The notes below the pieces were generated by a model, which saw nothing but the letters and a program-made list of their open reading frames with translations, had not been told where the DNA came from and searched no databases. Positions 31,541 to 39,664 of a stretch of DNA of 64,000 nt are shown here, in pieces; the first letter of the stretch is position 1, and each line of letters opens with the position of its first letter. A program made the translations under genes and the position numbers. The stretch is from JAAYDS01 sp012729155 (GTDB lineage Bacteria > Chloroflexota > Anaerolineae > UBA1429), in the NCBI GenBank assembly GCA_036774405.1, contig DAIPBO010000002.1:107713-171712 (forward strand), given 5' to 3'.

Positions 31541-31569
31541 TTGTCAGTACAACCTGCGGGGCATAGGAT
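31541..31569 (+). promoter_or_regulatory. Predicted promoter of the parvulin gene
   Basis: -35 TTGTCA (31541-31546), a 17-nt spacer and -10 TAGGAT (31564-31569). The -10 lies inside the left arm of the adjacent hairpin, so the two signals overlap. Confidence 0.4.
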
Positions 31570-31587
31570 GCATTATCCTGTGCCCCG
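31557..31587 (+). terminator. Hairpin after rpsR
   Basis: CGGGGCATAGGAT (31557-31569) pairs with ATCCTGTGCCCCG (31575-31587) over 13 bp (one U-G) around a 5-nt loop, followed by TTGTC. Probably ends the rpsF-rpsR transcript. Confidence 0.55.
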
Positions 31588-31605
31588 TTGTCATAGGAGC
31601 AAGAG

Positions 31606-32835
31606 ATGGCGAAACGCGCCCAGATATCTGAGCCTCTGTCACGCAAGCAGCGCTCTCGCCGCGAAAAAGAGGCGCTCTACCGCCGCTGGTTGATCATTGG
31701 CACAAGCATTGTGCTGGGCCTTTCGGTGGTTTTGCTGGGTTGGGGCCTGGTGCAAGAGTATGTCGTCAAGCCCAGGCGCCCTGTGGCCATTGTCAATGGT
31801 GACAAGATCGCCCTGGATGATTACCAGCGCCTCGTGCAATATCGCCGCTTGATCTATCAGAGCAATCTGAATCAGATGCAGGCCGAGCTGGATGCTATCG
31901 ACCCTGCCGATGAAACCATGTCGTTCATGCGGCAGATCTATGAGCAGCAGGTGCAATACTATCAGAATCAGCTGATGGGCGTGGGCGCCAACACGTTGGA
32001 AGAGATGATCGCCGATCGTGTCATCCAGCAAGAGGCAGCGCGACGCGGCATTGCGGTGACAAATGATGAGGTTCAGCTAGAGATCGAGCAGCAGTTTGAC
32101 TATCATCGTAACCCGCCGACGCCCGTGCCCACACCAGAACAGCTGCCCACGGCCACGCCACCGGCGGTGCCAGAGATCGTACTCGAGGAGGAGGCGTCGT
32201 CGCCTACGGCCGCGCCTGCTCCGACCTCGACGCCACTGCCCACGGCCACGCCTGTCACTCTCGAGAGCTTTGAGCAGAGTTGGCAGGGCTACCTTGAGAC
32301 TATCGAGCGACTGAGCGGGTTCACCGAGCAGGAGTATCGGGCCCTCATCGCTTCGCAACTCTACCGTGAACGCGTGCAAGACGCCATCGAGGCCGAAGCG
32401 CCAACGGTGGCCGAGCAGGTGCAGGCACGGCACATCCTGGTAGCCACTGAGGAGGAGGCCCAGGCCGTGATTGAGCGGCTTGATGCCGGCGAAGACTTTG
32501 CCACGCTGGCCCAAGAGCTGTCGCTAGACACAGGCTCAGGTGCTCAGGGCGGTGATCTGGGCTGGTTCACGTACGAGCGTATGGTGCCTGCGTTCAGCGA
32601 GGCGGCGTTTAGCCTGGCGCCAGGTGCCATAAGCGAGCCCGTCCAGAGCGACTATGGCTACCATGTCATCAAGGTTGAGGCGCACGAGCAGAACCGGCCG
32701 ATCGACGAAGCCGACATGTCTACCGCTCGGGCCGACCACTTTGCCAGGTGGCTGGAGCTACAGGTTCAGGGTGAGGGGGTGACGAGGCAGTGGACATCCG
32801 ATCTGGCGCCCACCCCGCAGCCCTACACCAGGTGA
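31606..32835 (+). CDS. Membrane-anchored parvulin-type peptidyl-prolyl isomerase (SurA/PrsA-like)
   Basis: A 409-residue exported foldase. A basic N-terminus (SRKQRSRREKE) precedes one membrane helix (about 28-50) with no lipobox, so it is a signal anchor. A SurA_N-like helical chaperone region follows, then a Pro/Thr-rich insert (about 165-225), and then a parvulin domain at ~265-370: ARHILVATEEEAQAVIERL, FATLAQELSLDTGSGAQGG, LGWFTYERMVPAFSEAAFSL and YGYHVIKVE. The isomerase core is complete. It probably assists folding of exported proteins outside the membrane. The proline-rich insert separates two helical lobes of the chaperone part, a Chloroflexota-style linker. Confidence 0.9.
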   Translation: MAKRAQISEPLSRKQRSRREKEALYRRWLIIGTSIVLGLSVVLLGWGLVQEYVVKPRRPVAIVNGDKIALDDYQRLVQYRRLIYQSNLNQMQAELDAIDPADETMSFMRQIYEQQVQYYQNQLMGVGANTLEEMIADRVIQQEAARRGIAVTNDEVQLEIEQQFDYHRNPPTPVPTPEQLPTATPPAVPEIVLEEEASSPTAAPAPTSTPLPTATPVTLESFEQSWQGYLETIERLSGFTEQEYRALIASQLYRERVQDAIEAEAPTVAEQVQARHILVATEEEAQAVIERLDAGEDFATLAQELSLDTGSGAQGGDLGWFTYERMVPAFSEAAFSLAPGAISEPVQSDYGYHVIKVEAHEQNRPIDEADMSTARADHFARWLELQVQGEGVTRQWTSDLAPTPQPYTR

Positions 32836-32854
32836 GCGCTTTGGCTGCATGACG

Positions 32855-32882
32855 AAATAGCCGCCCTCGAGGGCGGCTATTT
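32855..32882. terminator. Bidirectional terminator between the parvulin and rel genes
   Basis: A 28-nt perfect palindrome (14 + 14 nt) centred on CCTCGAGG, starting AAATAGCC and ending GGCTATTT. It has A-rich and T-rich ends suitable for both strands and overlaps the last codons of the convergent rel gene. Confidence 0.75.
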
Positions 32883-35039
32883 GCTTGTGCTGGTGCGCAG
32901 ACGGCGCACGTCCATCACATCGCGGACGTTGAGCAGCCGGTTCATCACATCCGACAGCTGCCCCAGCCCTTTGATGCCGATGGTGCAGATGATGTGCGCC
33001 TGGTGGTCACGGTCGGCGGTCACGTGTACCGAACTCATGTTGATGCCCATGTTCATGATCTCACCCGAGATATCGTGCAGCAGGCCGGGCCGGTCAAAGC
33101 CGAGGATCTCGATGCCTACCGGATACTGCTCGTGGGCGCCACCCCAGTCTACAGAGATCAGTCGCTCGGTGTCTCTCAGGTTGACCACGTTGGGGCAGTC
33201 TATACGGTGAACCGTCACGCCCTTACCTCGGGTGATGTAGCCGACGATCTGGTCTCCGGGCACCGGCTGGCAGCAAGACGCAATCTGCGTGTAGAGGTCG
33301 CCTACCCCTGCTACCGTGACCTCCGAAACGGCCCGCTCAGGGATGGCCCGCAGCCGTAACTCATCGCTGGTCGACGAGGACTCGTCTAGCTTGTGAGCGA
33401 TCTGCGAGGCGCTGATATCGCCATAGCCGAGCGCTGCCATAAAGTCATCGATGTCACGGAACCTGAACAGGTCGGCGATCTTGGCATAGGCCTCTTGGTC
33501 AAGTCCCAGCCGACGCATCTCGCGCTCGAGGATGTCTCGCCCAGCGGCGATGTTCTGTTCGCGGCGTTCGCGTCGGAACCACTGTCTGATCTTTTGGCGG
33601 GCGCGCTGCGTGGCCACAAAGTTCAGGTGTGGGTTGAGCCAGTCGCGGCTGGGGCCGCCCTGCTTGGCGGTGATGATCTCGACCCGTTCGCCACTCTGCA
33701 GTTGATAGTCCAGCGAGACGAGCCGCCCATCGACTTTGGCACCGCGGCAGCGGTGGCCGATTTCACTATGGATGTCGTAGGCAAAGTCTACTGGCGTTGA
33801 GCCTCTCGGCAGATCGACGATATCGCCTTTGGGAGTGAATACATAGACTCGCTCGGCGATGATGTCTTCGCGAAATAGGTCGACGAACTGCTGAGCATCG
33901 AGATCTGATGAATCCAGATCGAGCGCCTGGCGCAACAGATGTACACGCGACTCGACCTCTGCGTCTGCATCGATCTGCTCCTTGTAGCGCCAGTGAGCGG
34001 CCACGCCATACTCGGCCACATTGTGCATTTCCTCGGTGCGGATCTGCACCTCGAGGGAATGACCGCCTTCGGTCATCACGGCCGTGTGAAGCGATTGATA
34101 ACCATTTTCCTTGGGCGCGGCGATATAGTCGTCGAACTCGCCATGGATCGGCCGCCACATGCTGTGAACCGTGCCAAGGATGTGGTAGCAGTCTCCCTTG
34201 GTCTTGGTGATCACCCGGATGCCGTGCAGGTCATAGATCTCTTCAAAGCGGCGCTCCTTTTGCTCCATCTTGCGGTAGATGCTATAGATGTGCTTGGGGC
34301 GCCCCGTGATGCGATAGCGCAGGCCCTCGCCAGCCAGCTCGCGATGCAGCCGCGCGATGACGCGCTCCAGAAAAGCAGCGCGCTCAACGCGCTTCTCGGC
34401 CAACAGGCGGGCGACCTCGCGATAGTGTTCCGAGTCCAGATAGCGGAAGGAAAGGTCTTCGAGCTGCCACTTGAGCTGCCAGATGCCCAGGCGGTTGGCC
34501 AAAGGAGCAAAGATATCGAGCGTCTCGCGAGCGTTGCGGCGCTGCTTTTCAGTCGGCAGATACTGCAGCGTTCGCATGTTGTGCAGCCGGTCGGCCAGCT
34601 TGATGATGACCACGCGCACGTCGTCGACCATCGCCAGGAACATTTTGCGCAGGTTCTCGGCCTGCTCTTCGCTCAGGTCTTCTTCGTCGACGCGGCTCTT
34701 GCGCTTGACACGCCGTAGCTTGGTCACGCCCTGCACCAGTTTGGTGACGGCGGGCCCAAAGGCCTCTTCGAGTTCCTTAGGGGTGACCTCGGTGTCTTCT
34801 AGGATATCGTGCAGCAACCCCGCCACGATCGAGTCCACATCCATCTGCAGATCGCACAAAACCATGGCGACTTCAAGAGGGTGGACGATGTATGGGTCTC
34901 CAGAGGCCCGTAACTGACTGCCGTGGTGCTCGATGGCATAGCGAATTGCTCGCTCGATGGTGTCGACGCCATGGGCATACTGCACCTTGACGCGCTCGAG
35001 GAGTTGTTCGCGGATGGGGATGTCGATTACATCGGTCAT
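32877..35039 (-). CDS. rel: Bifunctional (p)ppGpp synthetase/hydrolase (Rel/SpoT type)
   Basis: A 720-residue RelA/SpoT protein with all domains. The HD hydrolase includes LLHDILEDTE and the conserved metal-binding His and Asp, and the synthetase has the GIRVITK start and ENGYQSLHTAVM with VQIRTEEMH. TGS (VYVFTPKGDIVDLPRGSTPVDFAY), a helical region and a C-terminal ACT (LDIxGFDRPGLLHDI-like) follow. Since the HD motif is intact, it should both make and degrade (p)ppGpp in the stringent response. The start is placed at 35039; an ATG at 35051 adds four residues and is nearly as good, both with only weak GAG ribosome sites. It is divergent from the rluE-like gene. Confidence 0.95.
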   Translation of the reverse strand: MTDVIDIPIREQLLERVKVQYAHGVDTIERAIRYAIEHHGSQLRASGDPYIVHPLEVAMVLCDLQMDVDSIVAGLLHDILEDTEVTPKELEEAFGPAVTKLVQGVTKLRRVKRKSRVDEEDLSEEQAENLRKMFLAMVDDVRVVIIKLADRLHNMRTLQYLPTEKQRRNARETLDIFAPLANRLGIWQLKWQLEDLSFRYLDSEHYREVARLLAEKRVERAAFLERVIARLHRELAGEGLRYRITGRPKHIYSIYRKMEQKERRFEEIYDLHGIRVITKTKGDCYHILGTVHSMWRPIHGEFDDYIAAPKENGYQSLHTAVMTEGGHSLEVQIRTEEMHNVAEYGVAAHWRYKEQIDADAEVESRVHLLRQALDLDSSDLDAQQFVDLFREDIIAERVYVFTPKGDIVDLPRGSTPVDFAYDIHSEIGHRCRGAKVDGRLVSLDYQLQSGERVEIITAKQGGPSRDWLNPHLNFVATQRARQKIRQWFRRERREQNIAAGRDILEREMRRLGLDQEAYAKIADLFRFRDIDDFMAALGYGDISASQIAHKLDESSSTSDELRLRAIPERAVSEVTVAGVGDLYTQIASCCQPVPGDQIVGYITRGKGVTVHRIDCPNVVNLRDTERLISVDWGGAHEQYPVGIEILGFDRPGLLHDISGEIMNMGINMSSVHVTADRDHQAHIICTIGIKGLGQLSDVMNRLLNVRDVMDVRRLRTSTSK

Positions 35040-35084
35040 CTTACAACTCATTATAGCTCATCAACGACGCTCGAACAATGCCTG

Positions 35085-35093
35085 TGGTATACT
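35085..35093 (+). promoter_or_regulatory. Extended -10 promoter for a leaderless pseudouridine synthase mRNA
   Basis: TG-G-TATACT (35085-35093). With the normal 6-nt gap after the -10 box the start falls at 35100, which is the A of the gene's ATG, so the mRNA would have no leader. There is no Shine-Dalgarno sequence in front of the ATG, in agreement. Confidence 0.6.
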
Positions 35094-35099
35094 CACCCC

Positions 35100-35915
35100 A
35101 TGTCATCTGCACAACATCAACCTCTTAGCCTCGTCGCCCGGCACGCCCTGGTAGACCTGCTCACTGCAGTAGGCCTGGCGAGAGACACGCAGGTCGCTCT
35201 GTTGCGCGCTGATCGCGTCACGATGGCCGGCAGGCCCATACGTAACCCTTTGACGCAGGTCGATCTGCTCGCACAGGAGGTCTGCATTGACGGTAGGCCT
35301 CTTGATGGGGTCTTGGCCTGCCGTTACCTGCTGCTGTTCAAGCCCTATCGCGTGTTATGTGCCTTTAGCGATCCCGAAGGGCGGCCCACTCTGGCCGACT
35401 ATGTGCCCATACCCGGCGTTTATGCCGTGGGCCGGCTGGACTATGACAGCGAGGGACTGGTGCTTCTCACCGACGATGGCTGGCTCAACCATCGGCTGGC
35501 GCACCCTGACTATGAGCACCCCAAGTCCTACCTCGCACAGGTGGAGCGCATGCCCGATGTGGAGGCGCTGCAAATGCTTGGGCAGGGGGTGGTCGTCAAA
35601 GGGCAACGCACACTCCCGGCTGAGGTGACCCTCCTCCAGCGAGCGCCTGACCTGCCCGAGCGGTCTATGCCGGTGCGCTACCGCGCCAACGTGCCCACCG
35701 CCTGGCTGCGCATCGTGCTGCGCGAGGGCAAAAAATGCCAAGTGCGGCACATGACGGCCGCTGTGGGGCACCCTACCTTGCGGCTGGTTCGCGTGGCCAT
35801 CGGCCCGCTGCATCTGGGGGGTCTGCAGCCCGGCGAGTGGCGTGAGCTATCGTCCCAGGAGCTGCTCTCCCTACGCGCCTTGCTCAGAACGGGCGCCAAA
35901 CGGGGCGGCCGTTAG
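35100..35915 (+). CDS. RluE/RsuA-type rRNA pseudouridine synthase
   Basis: A 271-residue RNA pseudouridine synthase. The catalytic motif AVGRLDYDSEGLVLLTDDG contains the essential Asp (GRLDYDSEG). LLFKPYRVLCAF precedes it and IVLREGKKCQVRHMTAAVGHPTLRL (starting at the IVLREGKK helix) follows, as in RluE/RsuA enzymes. RluE modifies 23S rRNA U2457 in E. coli; the target here is an inference. The N-terminal ~75 residues resemble a shortened S4 domain. The ATG at 35100 is chosen because an extended -10 ends 6 nt upstream; the longer frame overlaps the divergent rel gene. Its stop overlaps that of the small membrane protein gene. Confidence 0.9.
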   Translation: MSSAQHQPLSLVARHALVDLLTAVGLARDTQVALLRADRVTMAGRPIRNPLTQVDLLAQEVCIDGRPLDGVLACRYLLLFKPYRVLCAFSDPEGRPTLADYVPIPGVYAVGRLDYDSEGLVLLTDDGWLNHRLAHPDYEHPKSYLAQVERMPDVEALQMLGQGVVVKGQRTLPAEVTLLQRAPDLPERSMPVRYRANVPTAWLRIVLREGKKCQVRHMTAAVGHPTLRLVRVAIGPLHLGGLQPGEWRELSSQELLSLRALLRTGAKRGGR

Positions 35916-36073
35916 TGCCTGCGCCGGCTGGCCCAGTGATCGAAATAGTTCATCACCACCAGCGCAATGAACAACGCGATCACCATGTCCCACTGTTGCG
36001 CCAATACCAGCAGGGTGATCACGATGAGAATGAGGACGTCTAGCCAAAAGATCAGCCGTGTGCCATCTCGCAT
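35912..36073 (-). CDS. 53-residue small membrane protein
   Basis: A short gene of 54 codons: N-terminal MRDGTRLIFWLDV, a hydrophobic helix (about 11-25, LDVLILIVITLLVLA), a second hydrophobic segment (31-43, VIALFIALVVMNY) and a basic end (HWASRRRH). The first helix starts after two Arg, so a hairpin-like bitopic topology is likely. Evidence that it is real: an extended -10 (TG-C-TATAAT) lies 8 nt before the ATG, and it stops on a TAA overlapping the convergent neighbour's TAG. No known family was recognised. Its function is unknown. Confidence 0.72.
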   Translation of the reverse strand: MRDGTRLIFWLDVLILIVITLLVLAQQWDMVIALFIALVVMNYFDHWASRRRH

Positions 36074-36081
36074 GTCTGTGG

Positions 36082-36090
36082 ATTATAGCA
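36082..36090 (-). promoter_or_regulatory. Extended -10 promoter of the small membrane protein gene
   Basis: On the minus strand TG-C-TATAAT (36090-36082) matches the consensus perfectly. The predicted start is 36075, 2 nt before the ATG at 36073, so the mRNA would be essentially leaderless. Confidence 0.65.
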
Positions 36091-36159
36091 TGCTTGAACG
36101 TGCTCTTGCGGCGCGATGCAAGGATGCTAGTATGATGGCAGCAGCCCAGGAGAGTGATG

Positions 36160-37512
36160 ATGCGAACTCTACTGATTGAACCGATCTCACTGCTGGTGAC
36201 CATGGACGCCGAGGGGCGCGAGTTGCGCGATGCTGCTGTGCTCATCCGCGACGGCGTCATCGAGGCTGTGGGCCCATGCGGCACACTGGGCACTGCCAGT
36301 GAGGTGGTAGACGCCAGCCGGCGGCTGGTGATGCCGGGCATGGTCAACACGCACCATCATCTTTTTCAGAGCCTGACGCGGGCAACTCCAGGCGCGCAAG
36401 ATGTCAAGCTCTTTGACTGGCTCATCGTACACTATCCCATCTGGCGGCACATCACACCCACGATGATCACTATCAGTGCCCGGCTGGCGCTGGCAGAGCT
36501 TTTGCTCTCAGGGGCCACCACCGTGGCCGATCACCTCTATCTCTACCCCAACGGCGCCCGCATCGATGATGAGATTCAGGCGGCTCAGGAGTTAGGCGTG
36601 CGCTTCTGCCCCACACGTGGCAGCATGTCGGTTGGCGAGTCGCGCGGGGGGCTGCCCCCTGATGGGGTGGTCGAAGACGAAGATACCATCCTGCGAGAGA
36701 CTCGTCGCGCCATCGAATCCTGGCATGATCCCCAACCCTACAGCATGTGCCAGGTGGCCGTGGCGCCTTGTGCACCGTTCAATGTTAGCCAAGAGTTAAT
36801 GCGCGAGTCGGCACAGCTGGCGCGCAGCTATGGCGTGCGCCTGCACACCCACGTTGCCGAGACGCTGGACGAGGAGCATTACACGCTGGAGCGCGTGGGC
36901 CTCAAACCGGTGGCCTATATGGCATCGCTTGAGTGGATGGGGCCTGATGTCTGGTGGACGCATGCCGTCAAGCTCGATGCTGACGAGATTGCCCTGATGG
37001 CCGAGACGCAAACCGGCGTGGCTCACTGCCCCGCCAGCAATATGCGGTTGGGGTCTGGCATTGCGCCGGTGCGTGCCTATCTCGATGCTGACGTGCCCGT
37101 GGGCCTATCGGTCGATGGCAGCGCGTCGAACGACGGGGGCCACATGTTGGCAGAGGCGCGACTGGCAATGCTCCTGCAGCGGGTCGATCGGGGCGCTGCA
37201 GCCCTTACAGCGCGTGAAGCGTTGCGCATGGCCACGGTCGGCGGCGCTCGCGTGCTGGGGCGTAGCGACATAGGCCAGGTAACGCCTGGCATGGCGGCCG
37301 ATCTGATCGCCTACGACCTGGATCGCCATGAGCTTGCGGGCGCGCAGGCAGACCCCTTGGCGGCTTTGCTGTTCTGTGCGCCCACCAGCATTGATTGGAG
37401 CCTGATCAATGGCCGCTTTGTGGTGCGGGATGGCGCGTTGGTAGGGCATGATCTGCAGCGTATTGTCGCTGAGCACAATCAGGCCAGCGCGCGACTCAGG
37501 ACGCTGGCCTGA
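36160..37512 (+). CDS. Amidohydrolase, 8-oxoguanine deaminase-like
   Basis: A 450-residue amidohydrolase of the cytosine-deaminase/TrzN-like group, resembling 8-oxoguanine deaminase. The metal-binding HxH is in MVNTHHHLFQSLTRA, further ligands in RLHTHVAET and WWTHAVKLD, and the catalytic Asp in LSVDGSASND. HHHLFQSLTRA resembles the 8-oxoguanine deaminase motif. Such enzymes convert 8-oxoguanine to urate. Start: three in-frame codons GTG-ATG-ATG at 36154-36162; ATG 36160 is best spaced (7 nt) from AGGAG. It stands alone between a divergent small gene and a convergent lipoprotein gene. In a nucleotide-sanitising role it would complement MazG. The substrate is an inference. Confidence 0.85.
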   Translation: MRTLLIEPISLLVTMDAEGRELRDAAVLIRDGVIEAVGPCGTLGTASEVVDASRRLVMPGMVNTHHHLFQSLTRATPGAQDVKLFDWLIVHYPIWRHITPTMITISARLALAELLLSGATTVADHLYLYPNGARIDDEIQAAQELGVRFCPTRGSMSVGESRGGLPPDGVVEDEDTILRETRRAIESWHDPQPYSMCQVAVAPCAPFNVSQELMRESAQLARSYGVRLHTHVAETLDEEHYTLERVGLKPVAYMASLEWMGPDVWWTHAVKLDADEIALMAETQTGVAHCPASNMRLGSGIAPVRAYLDADVPVGLSVDGSASNDGGHMLAEARLAMLLQRVDRGAAALTAREALRMATVGGARVLGRSDIGQVTPGMAADLIAYDLDRHELAGAQADPLAALLFCAPTSIDWSLINGRFVVRDGALVGHDLQRIVAEHNQASARLRTLA

Positions 37513-37532
37513 CCGAAGCGTTGGCGACGGGG

Positions 37533-37838
37533 CTAGTCCTCACGGCGCCGCGAGCGTGAACCCATGATGCCGCCACCGCCCAGTAGGCCGGTGCCCAGCA
37601 CAAAGCCCAGGTCATACCAGTTGCCGTTGTTGTGCACCTCGTAAAAGTTCACGCTATCGGTGAACAACGAGATGACAAAGGTGATGGGCGCGATGATCCC
37701 GTGCCACAGGCCACGCCAGAAACCGGCCATGTCGCCATCAGGGCTGGGCGTGCGGACAAGCGTGTTTGGGCCGGCAGCGCAGGCGTTCAATGCCAACAGG
37801 GCCAACACCAGCACTGCCACCAGCAGGGCTCGCTTCAT
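37533..37838 (-). CDS. Small conserved lipoprotein
   Basis: A 101-residue lipoprotein. A signal peptide with lipobox (LALLALNAC, Cys20) is followed by a conserved block FWRGLWHGIIAPITFVISLF and then YEVHNNGNWYDLGFVLG, a widely distributed pattern seen in uncharacterised small bacterial proteins. Its C-terminus is Gly-rich and basic (GSRSRRRED). The hydrophobic helix around FWRGLWHG suggests a membrane-attached protein. The function is unknown. It converges on the amidohydrolase gene with a 20-nt gap. Confidence 0.8.
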   Translation of the reverse strand: MKRALLVAVLVLALLALNACAAGPNTLVRTPSPDGDMAGFWRGLWHGIIAPITFVISLFTDSVNFYEVHNNGNWYDLGFVLGTGLLGGGGIMGSRSRRRED

Positions 37839-37907
37839 GATTGTCTCCTTTTCACTGGCTCATTTCATCGTCTCTACGATGATGCCCAGGAATGAGTTGC
37901 GCAGCGT

Positions 37908-37936
37908 TTGACGGGCCATCTGGGTCTGTTTATCCT
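37908..37936 (+). promoter_or_regulatory. Predicted promoter of the DUF4091 gene
   Basis: -35 TTGACG (37908-37913), a 17-nt spacer and -10 TATCCT (37931-37936) give a start near 37943. A small GGGCTTTAGCCC hairpin follows at the 5' end of the predicted transcript. Confidence 0.45.
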
Positions 37937-37995
37937 CTGCTTGTGGGCTTTAGCCCGAACCGCCCCCCTACCAGAGCGCCCTGCAGGAGGTTGTC

Positions 37996-39615
37996 GTGGC
38001 CCTTCAATCCTGGTTAGCGATGCTGGAACGCTACTATCCGCGTGACGAGCACCGAGCTGGCGCAACGCCCTGGCTTGACCTGGCCCTGAACGAGAAGGGC
38101 AGCTTTCAGATAGTGCTGCGAGAGCCCGACATCGAGCGGCTGCCCGTCACCGTCAGCGTTACTGGGCCAGAGGGCTGGTCGCTGCGTCTTCGCCGCGTCG
38201 GCTTTGTGCCTGTGCGGCATTTGAATACACCTGTGCTTGAGAACCCTGTGGAGACCGATGGCCTGGGCAAGGTGCCAGGCTATGTGCCTGACCCGCTCTT
38301 TGATGATGACAGCGTGGTGTTGCGCGCCGGCGAGACGCATGCCTTCTGGGTGACGGTGCACCCGGCGGGCGGTGCTCGCCCAGGCGACTATGCCGTTGAG
38401 ATCAGCGTTGCTGGCCCCAATGGCGACTCTTTGGCGCACCTGCGTATGCCTGTGACGGTGCACGACATCCATCTCGATCCACGACGTGGCTTTAACGTCA
38501 CCCACCTGTTCTATGTGGATGCGATCATAGACTGGTACCGCACTGGTGGGTTCGATGAGCGTTTCTGGGCGTTGACCCGTGCCTACATGCAAGACATGGT
38601 GGCTCATGAGCAGAATGTTATCCTGGTGCCCGCTTTTACCGTGCCCATGGATGGCATCAAAACACCGAGTCAACTGGTGCGCGTCGAGACGGTGGCGCCC
38701 GGCGAGTATCGCTTTGACTGGTCCGATGTGCGCCGCTACATCCGCACCGCCGCTCAGGCGGGGCTGGATCACTTTGAGTGGGGGCACTTTTTCGGGCAAT
38801 GGGGCGCCAACTATGCGTTGAGGGTGTACGAGGGGCAGGGCCGCGATGAGCGCTTGCTTTGGCCTGGCGATACGCCGGCCACCGCTGAGCCGTACCGCCG
38901 CTTCCTGGCGCAATATCTGCCCCAGTTCAAGGCCTTTCTCGAGCAAGAGGGCATCCTCGAAAGCTCGCTGTTCCACATCTCTGACGAGCCCCATGGCGAG
39001 CAGATCCACCAGTATCGCCGTGTGCGCGAGATGATGCGCGAGTTGGCACCATGGATACGCACGATGGACGCCCTGACCGATATCACCTTTGCCCAGCAGG
39101 GCCTGGTCGACATGCCGATCCCATCGGTGCACACGGCGCTCGACTTTGTCGAGGCAGGCATCGCTTCCTATTGCTACTATTGCTGCTTTCCGCGGGCGGG
39201 CTATGTGCAGCGTCTGCTCGACACGCCTCTGCCCAAGATCGCCATGCACGGGCTGCTGTTCTATCGCTGGCCGTTCCAAGGCTTCTTGCACTGGGGCTAC
39301 AACTATTGGTACCAATCGCAGACGCGCAACCTGATCGACCCCTTCTGCGAGCAGGATGGCCTGGCATCGGATGATGGTGGCTGGGCCTACGGCGACACTT
39401 TCCAAGTGTACCCCGGGCCAGATGGCCCGATCGACTCGCTGCGTTGGGAAGTGCTGGGCGAGAGCCTGCAGGATTATCGCCTGCTCCAGACCATGGGCAT
39501 CGAGCGCGACGACCCGATGTTGGCTGAGTTAGTGGCGTTCGATCAGTTTCCCAAGGCGAGAGACTGGCGCCTGGCGCTGCGGCGCGAGCTGTTCAAGCGC
39601 GTCGATCGCGACTGA
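37996..39615 (+). CDS. DUF4091 glycoside-hydrolase-like protein
   Basis: A 539-residue protein with an N-terminal beta domain (about 15-155) and a DUF4091 (beta/alpha)-barrel region. The region includes HLFYVDAIIDWYRTGGF, an aromatic WGHFFGQWGANYAL strand, and HISDEPHGEQIHQYRRVR, in which the Asp-Glu pair could serve as catalytic acids. It also contains Cys/aromatic-rich segment SYCYYCCFPRAGYV. No signal peptide. DUF4091 proteins act on polysaccharides or their fragments, although most are uncharacterised. GTG at 37996 is the start, with CAGGAGG 5 nt upstream. Neighbours are not obviously carbohydrate genes, but GH95, sulfatase and ThuA genes occur 15 kb away. Confidence 0.83.
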   Translation: MALQSWLAMLERYYPRDEHRAGATPWLDLALNEKGSFQIVLREPDIERLPVTVSVTGPEGWSLRLRRVGFVPVRHLNTPVLENPVETDGLGKVPGYVPDPLFDDDSVVLRAGETHAFWVTVHPAGGARPGDYAVEISVAGPNGDSLAHLRMPVTVHDIHLDPRRGFNVTHLFYVDAIIDWYRTGGFDERFWALTRAYMQDMVAHEQNVILVPAFTVPMDGIKTPSQLVRVETVAPGEYRFDWSDVRRYIRTAAQAGLDHFEWGHFFGQWGANYALRVYEGQGRDERLLWPGDTPATAEPYRRFLAQYLPQFKAFLEQEGILESSLFHISDEPHGEQIHQYRRVREMMRELAPWIRTMDALTDITFAQQGLVDMPIPSVHTALDFVEAGIASYCYYCCFPRAGYVQRLLDTPLPKIAMHGLLFYRWPFQGFLHWGYNYWYQSQTRNLIDPFCEQDGLASDDGGWAYGDTFQVYPGPDGPIDSLRWEVLGESLQDYRLLQTMGIERDDPMLAELVAFDQFPKARDWRLALRRELFKRVDRD

Positions 39616-39664
39616 TGGCACCCAGACCTCTGCCGGTGTGGCCGGCTGACCCAGAGGCGGCCTG

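Noticed and set aside
38014..39405. Long minus-strand frame (463 codons) opposite the DUF4091 gene
   Set aside because: Expected shadow in GC-rich DNA; the plus frame matches DUF4091 and carries a ribosome site, the minus frame matches nothing recognised.
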